Shown: positions 35,620-50,249, counted from the first letter of the stretch. The stretch is 64,000 nt of DNA from Hydractinia symbiolongicarpus (GCF_029227915.1 NC_079881.1:1-64000); one strand, 5' to 3'. Notes: generated by a model not told the origin, from the letters alone. Made by a program: numbers and translations.

Positions 35620-36608
35620 AATTTAAAAAATCGTTTTGGAAATGAGTTTACTCACAGGGTACTTTCTTTGTATACATTCGACTATACAAGCCAAGCCCGG
35701 GATTTACGGGAAATCGCGGGTTTTCGTTTGCCGGCGAATAAACCACTTTCATTAAGCGTCTCATCAAAAATGAAAACATTTCTGAAAACTACAAGTGTCA
35801 TGCGTTTTAGTGGTGAAAAAATAATTTAAAAAATCGTTCGGGTAATGAGTTTACTCCCTGGTTACCTTCTTTGTATACTTTTGACTATACGGGCCCAGTC
35901 CGGGATTTACGGGAAATCGCGGGTTTTCGTTTGCCGGCGATTAAACTTCTTTTAGTCAGCGTCTCATCAAAAATGAAAACATTTTTAAAAACTAAAAGTC
36001 TCATGGGCTTTATTGGTGAAATAATAATTTAAAAAATCGTTAAGGAAATGAGTTTACTCCCAGGGTACTTTCTTTGTACACTTTTGACTATACGGGCCGA
36101 GTCCAGGATTTACGGGAAATCGCTGGTTTTCGTTTGCTGGCGATTAAACTTCTTTTATTCAGCGTCTCATCAAAAATGAAAACATTTTTGAAAATACAAG
36201 TCTCATGCGTTTTAGTGGTGAAAAGATAATTTAAAAAATCGTTTTGGAAATGGGTTTACTCACCGGTTACTTTCTTTGTATACATTCGACTATACAAGCC
36301 AAGCCCGGGATTTACGGGAAATCCCGGGTTTTCGTTTGCCGGCGATTAAACCACTTTCATTAAGCGTCTCATCAAAAATGAAAACATTTCTAAAAAGTAC
36401 AAGTGTCATGCGTTTTAGTGGTGAAAAAATAATTTAAAAAATCGTTCGGGAAATGAGTTTACTCCCTGGTTACCTTCTTTGTATACTTTTGACTATACGG
36501 GCCGAGTCCGGGATTTACGGGAAATCGCGGGTTTTCGTTTGCCGGCGATTAAACTTCTTTTATTCAGCGTCTCATCAAAAATGAAAACATTTTTAAAAAC
36601 TACAAGTC
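35620..36608 (+). repeat. 8-monomer unit, partial copy preceding block 1
   Basis: About 989 bp recur at 37243-38231 with an offset of 1623 bp. Shared marks are ACTATACAAGCCAAGCC, CGGGTAATGAG, ACGGGCCCAGTCC, TTTTAGTCAGCG, CTTTATTGGTG, CGTTAAGGAAATG and TTTGTACACTTTTG. The same 1623-bp unit is duplicated in tandem in block 2. Confidence 0.85.
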
Positions 36609-38633
36609 TCATGGGCTTTAGTGGTTAAATAATAATTTAAAAAATCGTTCGGGAAATGAGTTTACTCCCTTGGTACTTTCTTTGTATACTTTTGACTATA
36701 CGGGTCGAGTCCAGGATATACGGGAAATCGCAGGTTTTCGTTTGCCGGCGATTAAACTTCTTTTATTCAGCGTCTCATCAAAAATGAAAACATTTTTGTA
36801 AACTACAAGTCTCATGCGTTTTAGTGGTGAAAAAATAATTTAAAAAATCGCTCGGGAGAAGAGTTTACTCCCTGGTTACCTTCTTTGTATACTTTTGACT
36901 ATACGGGCCGAGTCCGGGATTTACGGGAAATCGCGGGTTTTCGTTTGCCGGCGATTAAACTTCTTTTATTCAGCGTCTCATCAAAAATGAAAACATTTTT
37001 AAAAACTACAAGTCTCATGGGCTTTAGTGGTTAAATAATAATTTAAAAAATCGTTCGGGAAATGAGTTTACTCCCTTGGTACTTTCTTTGTATACTTTTG
37101 ACTATACGGGTCGAGTCCAGGATATACGGGAAATCGCAGGTTTTCGTTTGCCGGCGATTAAACTTCTTTTATTCAGCGTCTCATCAAAAATGAAAACATT
37201 TTTGTAAACTACAAGTCTCATGCGTTTTAGTGGTGAAAAAATAATTTAAAAAATCGTTTTGGAAATGAGTTTACTCACAGGGTACTTTCTTTGTATACAT
37301 TCGACTATACAAGCCAAGCCCGGGATTTACGGGAAATCGCGGGTTTTCGTTTGCCGGCGATTAAACCACTTTCATTAAGCGTCTCATCAAAAATGAAAAC
37401 ATTTCTGAAAACTACAAGTGTCATGCGTTTTAGTGGTGAAAAAATAATTTAAAAAATCGTTCGGGTAATGAGTTTACTCCCTGGTTACCTTCTTTGTATA
37501 CTTTTGACTATACGGGCCCAGTCCGGGATTTACGGGAAATCGCGGGTTTTCGTTTGCCGGCGATTAAACTTCTTTTAGTCAGCGTCTCATCAAAAATGAA
37601 AACATTTTTAAAAACTAAAAGTCTCATGGGCTTTATTGGTGAAATAATAATTTAAAAAATCGTTAAGGAAATGAGTTTACTCCCAGGGTACTTTCTTTGT
37701 ACACTTTTGACTATACGGGCCGAGTCCAGGATTTACGGGAAATCGCTGGTTTTCGTTTGCCGGCGATTAAACTTCTTTTATTCAGCGTCTCATCAAAAAT
37801 GAAAACATTTTTGAAAATACAAGTCTCATGCGTTTTAGTGGTGAAAAGATAATTTAAAAAATCGTTTTGGAAATGGGTTTACTCACCGGTTACTTTCTTT
37901 GTATACATTCGACTATACAAGCCAAGCCCGGGATTTACGGGAAATCGCGGGTTTTCGTTTGCCGGCGATTAAACCACTTTCATTAAGCGTCTCATCAAAA
38001 ATGAAAACATTTCTAAAAAGTACAAGTGTCATGCGTTTTAGTGGTGAAAAAATAATTTAAAAAATCGTTCGGGAAATGAGTTTACTCCCTGGTTACCTTC
38101 TTTGTATACTTTTGACTATACGGGCCGAGTCCGGGATTTACGGGAAATCGCGGGTTTTCGTTTGCCGGCGATTAAACTTCTTTTATTCAGCGTCTCATCA
38201 AAAATGAAAACATTTTTAAAAACTACAAGTCTCGTGGCCTTTAGTGGTGAAATAATAATTTAAAAAATCGTTCGGGAAATGAGTTTACTCCCTGGGTACT
38301 TTCTTTGTATACTTTTGACTATACGGGCTGAGTCCGGGGTTTACGGGAAATGGCGGGTTTTCGTTTGCCGGCGATTAAACTTCTTTTATTCAGCGTCTCA
38401 TCAGAAATGAAAACATTTTTGAAAACTACAAGTCTCATGCGTTTTAGTGGTGAAAAGATAATTTAAAAAATCCTTTTGGAAATGAGTTTACTCCCTGGGT
38501 ACTTTCTTTGTATACTTTTGACTATACGGGCCAAGTCGGGGATTTACGGGAAGTCGCGGGTTTTCGTTTGCCGGCGATTAAACTTCTTTTATTCAGCGTC
38601 TCATCAAAAATGAAAACATTTTTGAAAACTACA

Positions 38634-40260
38634 AGTCTCATGTGCTTTAGTGGTGAAAAAATAATTTAAAAAATCGTTCGGGAAATGAGTTTACTCCCTG
38701 GGTACTTCCTTTGTATACTTTTGGCTATACGGGCCGAATCCGGGGTTTACGGAAAATGGCGGGTTTTCGTTTGCCGGCAATTAAACTCCTTTTATTCAGC
38801 GTCTCATCAAAAATGAAAACATTTTTGAAAACTACAAGTCTCATGCGTTTTAGTGGTGAAAAGATAATTTAAAAAATCGTTTTGGAAATGGGTTTACTCA
38901 CCGGTTACTTTCTTTGTATACATTCGACTATACAAGCCAAGCCCGGGATTTACGGGAAATCGCGGGTTTTCGTTTGCCGGCGATTAAACCACTTTCATTA
39001 AGCGTCTCATCAAAAATGAAAACATTTCTAAAAAGTACAAGTGTTATGCGTTTTAGTGGTGAAAAAATAATTTAAAAAATCGTTCGGGAAATGAGTTTAC
39101 TCCCTGGTTACCTTCTTTGTATGCTTTTGACTATACGGGCCGAGTCCGGGATTTACGGGAAATCGCGGGTTTTTGTTTGCCGGCGATTAAACTTCTTTCA
39201 TTAAGCGTCTCATCAAAAATGAAAACATTTCTAAAAAGTACAAGTGTCATGCGTTTTAGTGGTGAAAAAATAATTTAAAAAATCGTTCGGGAAATGAGTT
39301 TACTCCCTGGTTACCTTCTTTGTATACTTTTGACTATACGGGCCGAGTCCGGGATTTACGGGAAATCGCGGGTTTTCGTTTGCCGGCGATTAAACTTCTT
39401 TTATTCAGCGTCTCATCAAAAATGAAAACATTTTTAAAAACTACAAGTCTCATGTGCTTTAGTGGTGAAAAAATAATTTAAAAAATCGTTCGGGAAATGA
39501 GTTTACTCCCTGGGTACTTCCTTTGTATACTTTTGGCTATACGGGCCGAATCCGGGGTTTACGGAAAATGGCGGGTTTTCGTTTGCCGGCAATTAAACTC
39601 CTTTTATTCAGCGTCTCATCAAAAATGAAAACATTTTTGAAAACTACAAGTCTCATGCGTTTTAGTGGTGAAAAGATAATTTAAAAAATCGTTTTGGAAA
39701 TGGGTTTACTCACCGGTTACTTTCTTTGTATACATTCGACTATACAAGCCAAGCCCGGGATTTACGGGAAATCGCGGGTTTTCGTTTGCCGGCGATTAAA
39801 CCACTTTCATTAAGCGTCTCATCAAAAATGAAAACATTTCTAAAAAGTACAAGTGTTATGCGTTTTAGTGGTGAAAAAATAATTTAAAAAATCGTTCGGG
39901 AAATGAGTTTACTCCCTGGTTACCTTCTTTGTATGCTTTTGACTATACGGGCCGAGTCCGGGATTTACGGGAAATCGCGGGTTTTTGTTTGCCGGCGATT
40001 AAACTTCTTTCATTAAGCGTCTCATCAAAAATGAAAACATTTCTAAAAAGTACAAGTGTCATGCGTTTTAGTGGTGAAAAAATAATTTAAAAAATCGTTC
40101 GGGAAATGAGTTTACTCCCTGGTTACCTTCTTTGTATACTTTTGACTATACGGGCCGAGTCCGGGATTTACGGGAAATCGCGGGTTTTCGTTTGCCGGCG
40201 ATTAAACTTCTTTTATTCAGCGTCTCATCAAAAATGAAAACATTTTTAAAAACTACAAGT
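38634..40260 (+). repeat. 4-monomer tandem duplication (812 bp) in block 1
   Basis: Two copies (about 38634-39446 and 39446-40260) share the run CATGTGCTTTAG, TACTTCCTTTG, TTTTGGCTATAC, GGCAATTAAACTCC and GTGTTATGCG at an offset of 812 bp. Block 2 carries the same pair (51023 and 51835), so this duplication predates the 10.8-kb segmental duplication. Confidence 0.8.
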
Positions 40261-42493
40261 CTCGTGGCCTTTAGTGGTGAAATAATAATTTAAAAAATCG
40301 TTCGGGAAATGAGTTTACTCCCTGGGTACTTTCTTTGTATACTTTTGACTATACGGGCCGAGTCCGGGGTTTACGGGAAATGGCGGGTTTTCGTTTGCCG
40401 GCGATTAAACTTCTTTTATTCAGCGTCTCATCAGAAATGAAAACATTTTTGAAAACTACAAGTCTCATGCGTTTTAGTGGTGAAAAAATAATTTAAAAAA
40501 TCCTTTTGGAAATGAGTTTACTGCCTGGGTACTTTCTTTGTATACTTTTGACTATACGGGCCGAGTCGGGGATTTACGGGAAGTCGCGGGTTTTCGTTTG
40601 CCGGCGATTAAACTTCTTTTATTCAGCGTCTCATCAAAAATGAAAACATTTTTGAAAACTACAAGTCTCATGTGCTTTAGTGGTGAAAAAATAATTTAAA
40701 AAATCGTTCGGGAAATGAGTTTACTCCCTGGGTACTTCCTTTGTATACTTTTGGCTATACGGGCCGAATCCGGGGTTTACGGAAAATGGCGGGTTTTCGT
40801 TTGCCGGCAATTAAACTCCTTTTATTCAGCGTCTCATCAAAAATGAAAACATTTTTGAAAACTACAAGTCTCATGCGTTTTAGTGGTGAAAAGATAATTT
40901 AAAAAATCGTTTTGGAAATGGGTTTACTCACCGGTTACTTTCTTTGTATACATTCGACTATACAAGCCAAGCCCGGGATTTACGGGAAATCGCGGGTTTT
41001 CGTTTGCCGGCGATTAAACCACTTTCATTAAGCGTCTCATCAAAAATGAAAACATTTCTAAAAAGTACAAGTGTTATGCGTTTTAGTCGTGAAAAAATAA
41101 TTTAAAAAATCGTTCGGGAAATGAGTTTACTCCCTGGTTACCTTCTTTGTATACTTTTGACTATACGGGCCGAGTCCGGGATTTACGGGAAATGGCGGGT
41201 TTTCGTTTGCCGGCGATTAAACTTCTTTTATTCAGCGTCTCATCAGAAATGAAAACATTTTTGAAAACTACAAGTGTCATGCGTTTTAGTGGTGAAAAAA
41301 TAATTTAAAAAATCGTTCGGGAAATGAGTTTACTCCCTGGTTACCTTCTTTGTATACTTTTGACTATACGGGCCGAGTCCGGGATTTACGGGAAATCGCG
41401 GGTTTTCGTTTGCCGGCGATTAAACTTCTTTTATTCAGCGTCTCATCAAAAATGAAAACATTTTTAAAAACTACAAGTCTCGTGGCCTTTAGTGGTGAAA
41501 TAATAATTTAAAAAATCGTTCGGGAAATGAGTTTACTCCCTGGGTACTTTCTTTGTATACTTTTGACTATACGGGCCGAGTCCGGGGTTTACGGGAAATG
41601 GCGGGTTTTCGTTTGCCGGCGATTAAACTTCTTTTATTCAGCGTCTCATCAGAAATGAAAACATTTTTGAAAACTACAAGTCTCATGCGTTTTAGTGGTG
41701 AAAAAATAATTTAAAAAATCCTTTTGGAAATGAGTTTACTGCCTGGGTACTTTCTTTGTATACTTTTGACTATACGGGCCGAGTCGGGGATTTACGGGAA
41801 GTCGCGGGTTTTCGTTTGCCGGCGATTAAACTTCTTTTATTCAGCGTCTCATCAAAAATGAAAACATTTTTGAAAACTACAAGTCTCATGTGCTTTAGTG
41901 GTGAAAAAATAATTTAAAAAATCGTTCGGGAAATGAGTTTACTCCCTGGGTACTTCCTTTGTATACTTTTGGCTATACGGGCCGAATCCGGGGTTTACGG
42001 AAAATGGCGGGTTTTCGTTTGACGGCAATTAAACTCCTTTTATTCAGCGTCTCATCAAAAATGAAAACATTTTTGAAAACTACAAGTCTCATGCGTTTTA
42101 GTGGTGAAAAGATAATTTAAAAAATCGTTTTGGAAATGGGTTTACTCACCGGTTACTTTCTTTGTATACATTCGACTATACAAGCCAAGCCCGGGATTTA
42201 CGGGAAATCGCGGGTTTTCGTTTGCCGGCGATTAAACCACTTTCATTAAGCGTCTCATCAAAAATGAAAACATTTCTAAAAAGTACAAGTGTTATGCGTT
42301 TTAGTCGTGAAAAAATAATTTAAAAAATCGTTCGGGAAATGAGTTTACTCCCTGGTTACCTTCTTTGTATACTTTTGACTATACGGGCCGAGTCCGGGAT
42401 TTACGGGAAATGGCGGGTTTTCGTTTGCCGGCGATTAAACTTCTTTTATTCAGCGTCTCATCAGAAATGAAAACATTTTTGAAAACTACAAGT
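40058..42493 (+). repeat. 6-monomer tandem duplication (1218 bp), block 1 only
   Basis: The copies are 40058-41275 and 41276-42493. Anchors are TCGTGGCC at 40262 and 41480, and GTGTTATGCGTTTTAGTCGTG at 41071 and 42289 (its first copy is less exact upstream). Block 2 has a single copy, so the duplication followed the segmental duplication or was lost from block 2. Breakpoints can slide within the shared sequence. Confidence 0.85.
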
Positions 42494-45400
42494 CTCATGC
42501 GTTTTAGTGGTGAAAAGATAATTTAAAAAATCGTTTTGGAAATGAGTTTACTCCCTGGGTACTTCCTTTGTATACTTTTGACTATACGGGCCGAGTCGGG
42601 AATTTACGGGAAGTCGCGGGTTTTTGTTTGCCGGCGGTTAAACTTCTTTTATTCAGCGACTCATCAAAAATGAAAACATTTTTAAAAACTACAAGTCTCA
42701 TGTGCTTTAGTGCTGAAAAAATAATTTAAAAAATCGTTCGGGAAATGAGTTTACTCCCTGGGTACTTCCTTTGTATACTTTTGGCTATACGGGCCGAGTC
42801 CGGGGTTTACGGAAAATGGCGGGTTTTCGTTTGCCGGCAATTAAACTCCTTTTATTCAGCGTCTCATCAAAAATGAAAACATTTTTGAAAACTACAAGTC
42901 TCATGCGTTTTAGTGGTGAAAAGATAATTTAAAAAATCGTTTTGGAAATGAGTTTACTCACAGGGTACTTTCTTTGTATACATTCGACTACACGGGCCAA
43001 GCCCGGGATTTACGGGAAATCGCAGGTTTTCGTTTGCCGGCGATTAAACCACTTTCATTAAGCGTCTCATCAAAAATGAAAACATTTCTAAAAACTACAA
43101 GTGTCATGCGTTTTAGTGGTGAAAAAATAATTTAAAAAATCGTTCGGGAAATGAGTTTACTCCCTGGTTACCTTCTTTGTATACTTTTGACTATACGGGC
43201 CGAGTCCGGGATTTACGGGAATTCGCGGGTTTTTGTTTGCCGGCGATTAAACTTCTTTTATTTAGCGTCTCATCAAAAATGAAAACATTTTTAAAAACTA
43301 CAAGTCTCGTGGGCTTTAGTGGTGAAATAATAATTTAAAAAATCGTTTTGGAAATGAGTTTACTCACAGGGTACTTTCTTTGTATACATTCGACTACACG
43401 GGCCAAGCCCGGGATTTACGGGAAATCGCGGGTTTTCGTTTGCCGGCGATTAAACCACTTTCATTAAGCTTCTCATCAAAAATGAAAACATTTCTAAAAA
43501 CTACAAGTGTCATGCGTTTTAGTGGTGAAAAAATAATTTAAAAAATCGTTCAGGAAATGAGTTTACTCCCTGGTTACCTTCTTTGTATACTTTTGACTAT
43601 ACGGGCCGAGTCCGGGATTTACGGGAAATCGCGGGTTTTTGTTTGCCGGCGATTAAACTTCTTTTATTCAGCGTCTCATCAAAAATGAAAACATTTTTAA
43701 AAACTACAAGTCTCGTGGGCTTTAGTGGTGAAATAATTATTTAAAAAATCGTTCAGGAAATGAGTTTACTCCCTGGGTACTTTCTTTGTATACTTTTGAC
43801 TATACGGGCCGAGTCCGGGGTTTACGGGAAATGGCGGGTTTTCGTTTGCCGGCGATTAAACTTCTTTTATTCAGCGTCTCATCAGAAATGAAAACATTTT
43901 TGAAAACTACAAGTCTCATGCGTTTTAGTGGTGAAAAGATAATTTAAAAAATCGTTTTGGAAATGAGTTTACTCCCTGGGTACTTTCTTTGTATACTTTT
44001 TACTATACGGGCCGAGTCGGGGATTTACGGGAAGTCGCGGGTTTTCGTTTGCCGGCGATTAAACTTCTTTTATTCAGCGTCTCATCAAAAATGAAAACAT
44101 TTTTAAAAACTACAAGTCTCATGGGCTTTAGTGGTGAAATAATAATTTAAAAAATCGTTCGGGAAATGAGTTTACTCCCAGGGTACTTGCTTTGTATACT
44201 TTTGACCATACGGGCCGAGTCCAGGATTTACGGGAAATCGCAGGTTTTTGTTTGCCGGCGATTAAACTTCTTTTATTCAGCGTCTTATCAAAAATGAAAA
44301 CATTTTTGTAAACTACAAGTCTCATGCGTTTTAGTGGTGAAAAAATAATTTTAAAAATCATTCGGGAAAAGAGTTTACTCCCTGGGTACTTTCTTTGTAT
44401 ACTTTTGACTATACGGGCCGAGTCCGGGGTTTACGAGAAATGGCGGGTTTTCGTTTGCCGGCGATTAAACGTCTTTTATTCAGCGTCTCATCAAAAATGA
44501 AAACATTTTTGAAAACTACAAGCTCATGCGTTTTAGTGGTGAAAAGATAATTTAAAAAATCGTTTTGGAAATGGGTTTACTCACAGGTTACTTTCTTTGT
44601 ATACATTCGACTATACAAGCCAAGCCCGGGATTTACGGGAAATCGCGGGTTTTCGTTTGCCGGCGATTAAACCACTTTTACTAAGCGTCTCATCAAAAAT
44701 GATAACATTTCTGAAAACTACAAGTCTCATGCGTTTTAGTGGTGAAAAAATAATTTAAAAAATCGTTCGGGAAATGAGTTTACTCCCTGGGTACCTTCTT
44801 TTTATACTTTTGACTATACGGGCCGAATCCAGGATTTACGGGAAATCGCGGGTTTTCGTTTGCCGGCGAATAAACTTCTTTTATTCAGCGTCTCATCAAA
44901 AATGAAAACATTTTTGAATACTACAAGTCTCATGGGCTTTGGTGGTGAAATAATAATTTAAAAAATCGTTCGGGAAATGAGTTTACTCCCTGGGTACTTT
45001 CTTTGTATACTTTTGAATATACGGCCCGAGTCGGAAATTTACGGGAAGTCGCGGGTTTTCGTTTCCCGGCGATTAAACTTCTTTTATACAGCGTCTCATC
45101 AAAAATAAAAACATTTTTAAAAACTACAATTCTCATGCGTTTTTAGTGGTTAAATAATAATTTAAAAAATCTTTCGGGAAATGAGTTTACTCCCTGGGTA
45201 CTTTCTTTGTATACATTCGACTATACGGGCCAAGCCCGGGATGTACGGGAAATCGCGGGTTTTCGTTTGCCGGCGATTAAACTTCTTTTATTCAGCGTTT
45301 CATCAAAAATGAAAACATTTTTTAATACTACAAGTCTCATGGGCTTTAGTTGTGAAATAATAATTTAAAAAATCGTTCGGGAAATGATTTTACTCCCTGG

Positions 45401-46775
45401 GTACTTTCTTTGTATACTTTTGAATATACGGGCCGAGTCTGAGATTTACGGGAAGTCGCGGGTTTTCGTTTGCCGGCGATTAAACTTCTTTTATTCAGCG
45501 TCTCATCAAAAATGAAAACATTTTTAAAAACTACAAGTCTCATGCGTTTTAGTGGTGAAAAAATAATTTAAAAAATCGCTCGGGAAAAGAGTTTACTCCC
45601 TGGGTACTTTCTTTGTATACTTTTGACTATACGGGCCGAGTCCGGGGTTTACGGGAAATGGCGGGTTTTCGTTTGCCGGCGATTAAACTTTTTTTATTCA
45701 GCGTCTCATCAAAAATGAAAACATTTTTGAAAACTACAAGTCTCATGCGTTTTAGTGGTGAAAAGATAATTTAAAAAATCGTTTTGGAAATGAGTTTACT
45801 CACAGGGTACTTTCTTTGTATACATTCGACTATACAAGCCAAGCCCGGGATTTACGGGAAATGGCGGGTTTTCGTTTGCCGGCGATTAAACTTTTTTTAT
45901 TCAGCGTCTCATCAAAAACGAAAACATTTCTGAAAACTACAAGTCTCATGGGCTTTAGTGGTGAAATAATAATTTAAAAAATCGTTCGGGAAATGAGTTT
46001 ACTCCCTGGGTACTTTCTTTGTATACTTTTGAATATACGGGCCGAGTCGGAAATTTACGGGAAGTCGCGGGTTTTCGTTTCCCGGCGATTAAACTTCTTT
46101 TATACAGCGTCTCATCAAAAATAAAAACATTTTTAAAAACTACAATTCTCATGGGTTTTTAGTGGTTAAATAATAATTTAAAAAATCTTTCGGGAAATGA
46201 GTTTACTCCCTGGGTACTTTCTTTGTATACATTCGACTATACGGGCCAAGCCCGGGATGTACGGGAAATCGCGGGTTTTCGTTTGCCGGCGATTAAACTT
46301 CTTTTATTCAGCGTTTCATCAAAAATGAAAACATTTTTTAATACTACAAGTCTCATGGGCTTTAGTTGTGAAATAATAATTTAAAAAATCGTTCGGGAAA
46401 TGATTTTACTCCCTGGGTACTTTCTTTGTATACTTTTGAATATACGGGCCGAGTCTGAGATTTACGGGAAGTCGCGGGTTTTCGTTTGCCGGCGATTAAA
46501 CTTCTTTTATTCAGCGTCTCATCAAAAATGAAAACATTTTTAAAAACTACAAGTCTCATGCGTTTTAGTGGTGAAAAAATAATTTAAAAAATCGCTCGGG
46601 AAAAGAGTTTACTCCCTGGGCACTTTCTTTGTATACTTTTGACTATACGGGCCGAGTCCGGGGTTTACGGGAAATGGCGGGTTTTCGTTTGCCGGCGATT
46701 AAACTTTTTTTATTCAGCGTCTCATCAAAAATGAAAACATTTTTGAAAACTACAAGTCTCATGCGTTTTAGTGGT

Positions 46776-47003
46776 GAAAAGATAATTTAAAAAATCGTTT
46801 TGTAAATGAGTTTACTCACAGGGTACTTTCTTTGTATACATTCGACTATACAAGCCAAGCCCGGGATTTACGGGAAATGGCGGGTTTTCGTTTGCCGGCG
46901 ATTAAACTTTTTTTATTCAGCGTCTCATCAAAAACGAAAACATTTCTGAAAACTACAAGTGTCATGCGTTTTAGTGGTGAAAACATAATTTATTAAATCG
47001 TTT
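46776..47003 (+). repeat. Satellite between blocks 1 and 2
   Basis: About 228 bp of ordinary satellite, including AAAACGAAAACATTTC and AACATAATTTATTAAATCG. The rare ACATAATTTATTAAATCG motif recurs at 59770, just past the end of block 2. This suggests the duplication unit once included this edge at both ends, or that exchange took place here. Confidence 0.7.
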
Positions 47004-50000
47004 TGGAAATGGGTTTACTCACCGGTTACTTTCTTTGTATACATTCGACTATACAAGCCAAGCCAGGGATTTACGGGAAATCGCGGGTTTTCGTTTGCCG
47101 GCGATTAAACCACCTTCATTAAGCGTCTCATCAAAAATGAAAACATTTCTAAAAAGTACAAGTGTCATGCGTTTTAGTGGTGAAAAAATAATTTAAAAAA
47201 TCGTTCGGGAAATGAGTTTACTCCCTGGTTACCTTCTTTGTATACTTTTGACTATACGGGCCGAGTCCGGGATTTACGGGAAATCGCGGGTTTTCGTTTG
47301 CCGGCGATTAAACTTCTTTTATTCAGCGTCTCATCAAAAATGAAAACATTTTTAAAAACTACAAGTCTCATGGGCTTTAGTGGTTAAATAATAATTTAAA
47401 AAATCGTTCGGGAAATGAGTTTACTCCCTTGGTACTTTCTTTGTATACTTTTGACTATACGGGTCGAGTCCAGGATATACGGGAAATCGCAGGTTTTCGT
47501 TTGCCGGCGATTAAACTTCTTTTATTCAGCGTCTCATCAAAAATGAAAACATTTTTGTAAACTACAAGTCTCATGCGTTTTAGTGGTGAAAAAATAATTT
47601 AAAAAATCGCTCGGGAGAAGAGTTTACTCCCTGGTTACCTTCTTTGTATACTTTTGACTATACGGGCCGAGTCCGGGATTTACGGGAAATCGCGGGTTTT
47701 CGTTTGCCGGCGATTAAACTTCTTTTATTCAGCGTCTCATCAAAAATGAAAACATTTTTAAAAACTACAAGTCTCATGGGCTTTAGTGGTTAAATAATAA
47801 TTTAAAAAATCGTTCGGGAAATGAGTTTACTCCCTTGGTACTTTCTTTGTATACTTTTGACTATACGGGTCGAGTCCAGGATATACGGGAAATCGCAGGT
47901 TTTCGTTTGCCGGCGATTAAACTTCTTTTATTCAGCGTCTCATCAAAAATGAAAACATTTTTGTAAACTACAAGTCTCATGCGTTTTAGTGGTGAAAAGA
48001 TAATTTAAAAAATCGTTTTGGAAATGAGTTTACTCACAGGGTACTTTCTTTGTATACATTCGACTATACAAGCCAAGCCCGGGATTTACGGGAAATCGCG
48101 GGTTTTCGTTTGCCGGCGATTAAACCACTTTCATTAAGCGTCTCATCAAAAATGAAAACATTTCTGAAAACTACAAGTGTCATGCGTTTTAGTGGTGAAA
48201 AAATAATTTAAAAAATCGTTCGGGTAATGAGTTTACTCCCTGGTTACCTTCTTTGTATACTTTTGACTATACGGGCCCAGTCCGGGATTTACGGGAAATC
48301 GCGGGTTTTCGTTTGCCGGCGATTAAACTTCTTTTAGTCAGCGTCTCATCAAAAATGAAAACATTTTTAAAAACTAAAAGTCTCATGGGCTTTATTGGTG
48401 AAATAATAATTTAAAAAATCGTTAAGGAAATGAGTTTACTCCCAGGGTACTTTCTTTGTACACTTTTGACTATACGGGCCGAGTCCAGGATTTACGGGAA
48501 ATCGCTGGTTTTCGTTTGCCGGCGATTAAACTTCTTTTATTCAGCGTCTCATCAAAAATGAAAACATTTTTGAAAATACAAGTCTCATGCGTTTTAGTGG
48601 TGAAAAGATAATTTAAAAAATCGTTTTGGAAATGGGTTTACTCACCGGTTACTTTCTTTGTATACATTCGACTATACAAGCCAAGCCAGGGATTTACGGG
48701 AAATCGCGGGTTTTCGTTTGCCGGCGATTAAACCACCTTCATTAAGCGTCTCATCAAAAATGAAAACATTTCTAAAAAGTACAAGTGTCATGCGTTTTAG
48801 TGGTGAAAAAATAATTTAAAAAATCGTTCGGGAAATGAGTTTACTCCCTGGTTACCTTCTTTGTATACTTTTGACTATACGGGCCGAGTCCGGGATTTAC
48901 GGGAAATCGCGGGTTTTCGTTTGCCGGCGATTAAACTTCTTTTATTCAGCGTCTCATCAAAAATGAAAACATTTTTAAAAACTACAAGTCTCATGGGCTT
49001 TAGTGGTTAAATAATAATTTAAAAAATCGTTCGGGAAATGAGTTTACTCCCTTGGTACTTTCTTTGTATACTTTTGACTATACGGGTCGAGTCCAGGATA
49101 TACGGGAAATCGCAGGTTTTCGTTTGCCGGCGATTAAACTTCTTTTATTCAGCGTCTCATCAAAAATGAAAACATTTTTGTAAACTACAAGTCTCATGCG
49201 TTTTAGTGGTGAAAAAATAATTTAAAAAATCGCTCGGGAGAAGAGTTTACTCCCTGGTTACCTTCTTTGTATACTTTTGACTATACGGGCCGAGTCCGGG
49301 ATTTACGGGAAATCGCGGGTTTTCGTTTGCCGGCGATTAAACTTCTTTTATTCAGCGTCTCATCAAAAATGAAAACATTTTTAAAAACTACAAGTCTCAT
49401 GGGCTTTAGTGGTTAAATAATAATTTAAAAAATCGTTCGGGAAATGAGTTTACTCCCTTGGTACTTTCTTTGTATACTTTTGACTATACGGGTCGAGTCC
49501 AGGATATACGGGAAATCGCAGGTTTTCGTTTGCCGGCGATTAAACTTCTTTTATTCAGCGTCTCATCAAAAATGAAAACATTTTTGTAAACTACAAGTCT
49601 CATGCGTTTTAGTGGTGAAAAGATAATTTAAAAAATCGTTTTGGAAATGAGTTTACTCACAGGGTACTTTCTTTGTATACATTCGACTATACAAGCCAAG
49701 CCCGGGATTTACGGGAAATCGCGGGTTTTCGTTTGCCGGCGATTAAACCACTTTCATTAAGCGTCTCATCAAAAATGAAAACATTTCTGAAAACTACAAG
49801 TGTCATGCGTTTTAGTGGTGAAAAAATAATTTAAAAAATCGTTCGGGTAATGAGTTTACTCCCTGGTTACCTTCTTTGTATACTTTTGACTATACGGGCC
49901 CAGTCCGGGATTTACGGGAAATCGCGGGTTTTCGTTTGCCGGCGATTAAACTTCTTTTAGTCAGCGTCTCATCAAAAATGAAAACATTTTTAAAAACTAA

Positions 50001-50249
50001 AAGTCTCATGGGCTTTATTGGTGAAATAATAATTTAAAAAATCGTTAAGGAAATGAGTTTACTCCCAGGGTACTTTCTTTGTACACTTTTGACTATACGG
50101 GCCGAGTCCAGGATTTACGGGAAATCGCTGGTTTTCGTTTGCCGGCGATTAAACTTCTTTTATTCAGCGTCTCATCAAAAATGAAAACATTTTTGAAAAT
50201 ACAAGTCTCATGCGTTTTAGTGGTGAAAAGATAATTTAAAAAATCGTTT
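47004..50249 (+). repeat. 8-monomer tandem duplication (1623 bp), start of block 2
   Basis: The two units are 47004-48626 and 48627-50249, with a third partial continuation after 50249. Anchors are AGCCAGGGATTTACGG at 47061 and 48684 and ACCACCTTCATTAAGCG in both. The third continuation reads AGCCCGGGATT and ACCACTTTCATT, as block 1 does, so the private variants spread with the duplication. Confidence 0.85.

Larger units (their letters stand above)
36245..46775 (+). repeat. Segmental duplication, block 1 (10531 bp)
   Basis: This matches 47004-59360 almost base for base. The offset steps from 10759 to 12382 to 11164 to 12585 bp as whole-monomer insertions or deletions intervene. Representative anchors are CTCGTGGCC at 38231 and 50613, and CATGTGCTTTAG at 38641 and 51023, 39453 and 51835, and 40671 and 53053. 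TGCTTTAGTGCTG occurs at 42701 and 53865. The base spacing of 10759 bp equals 53 monomers. About 228 bp of satellite (46776-47003) separates the copies. Confidence 0.9.
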
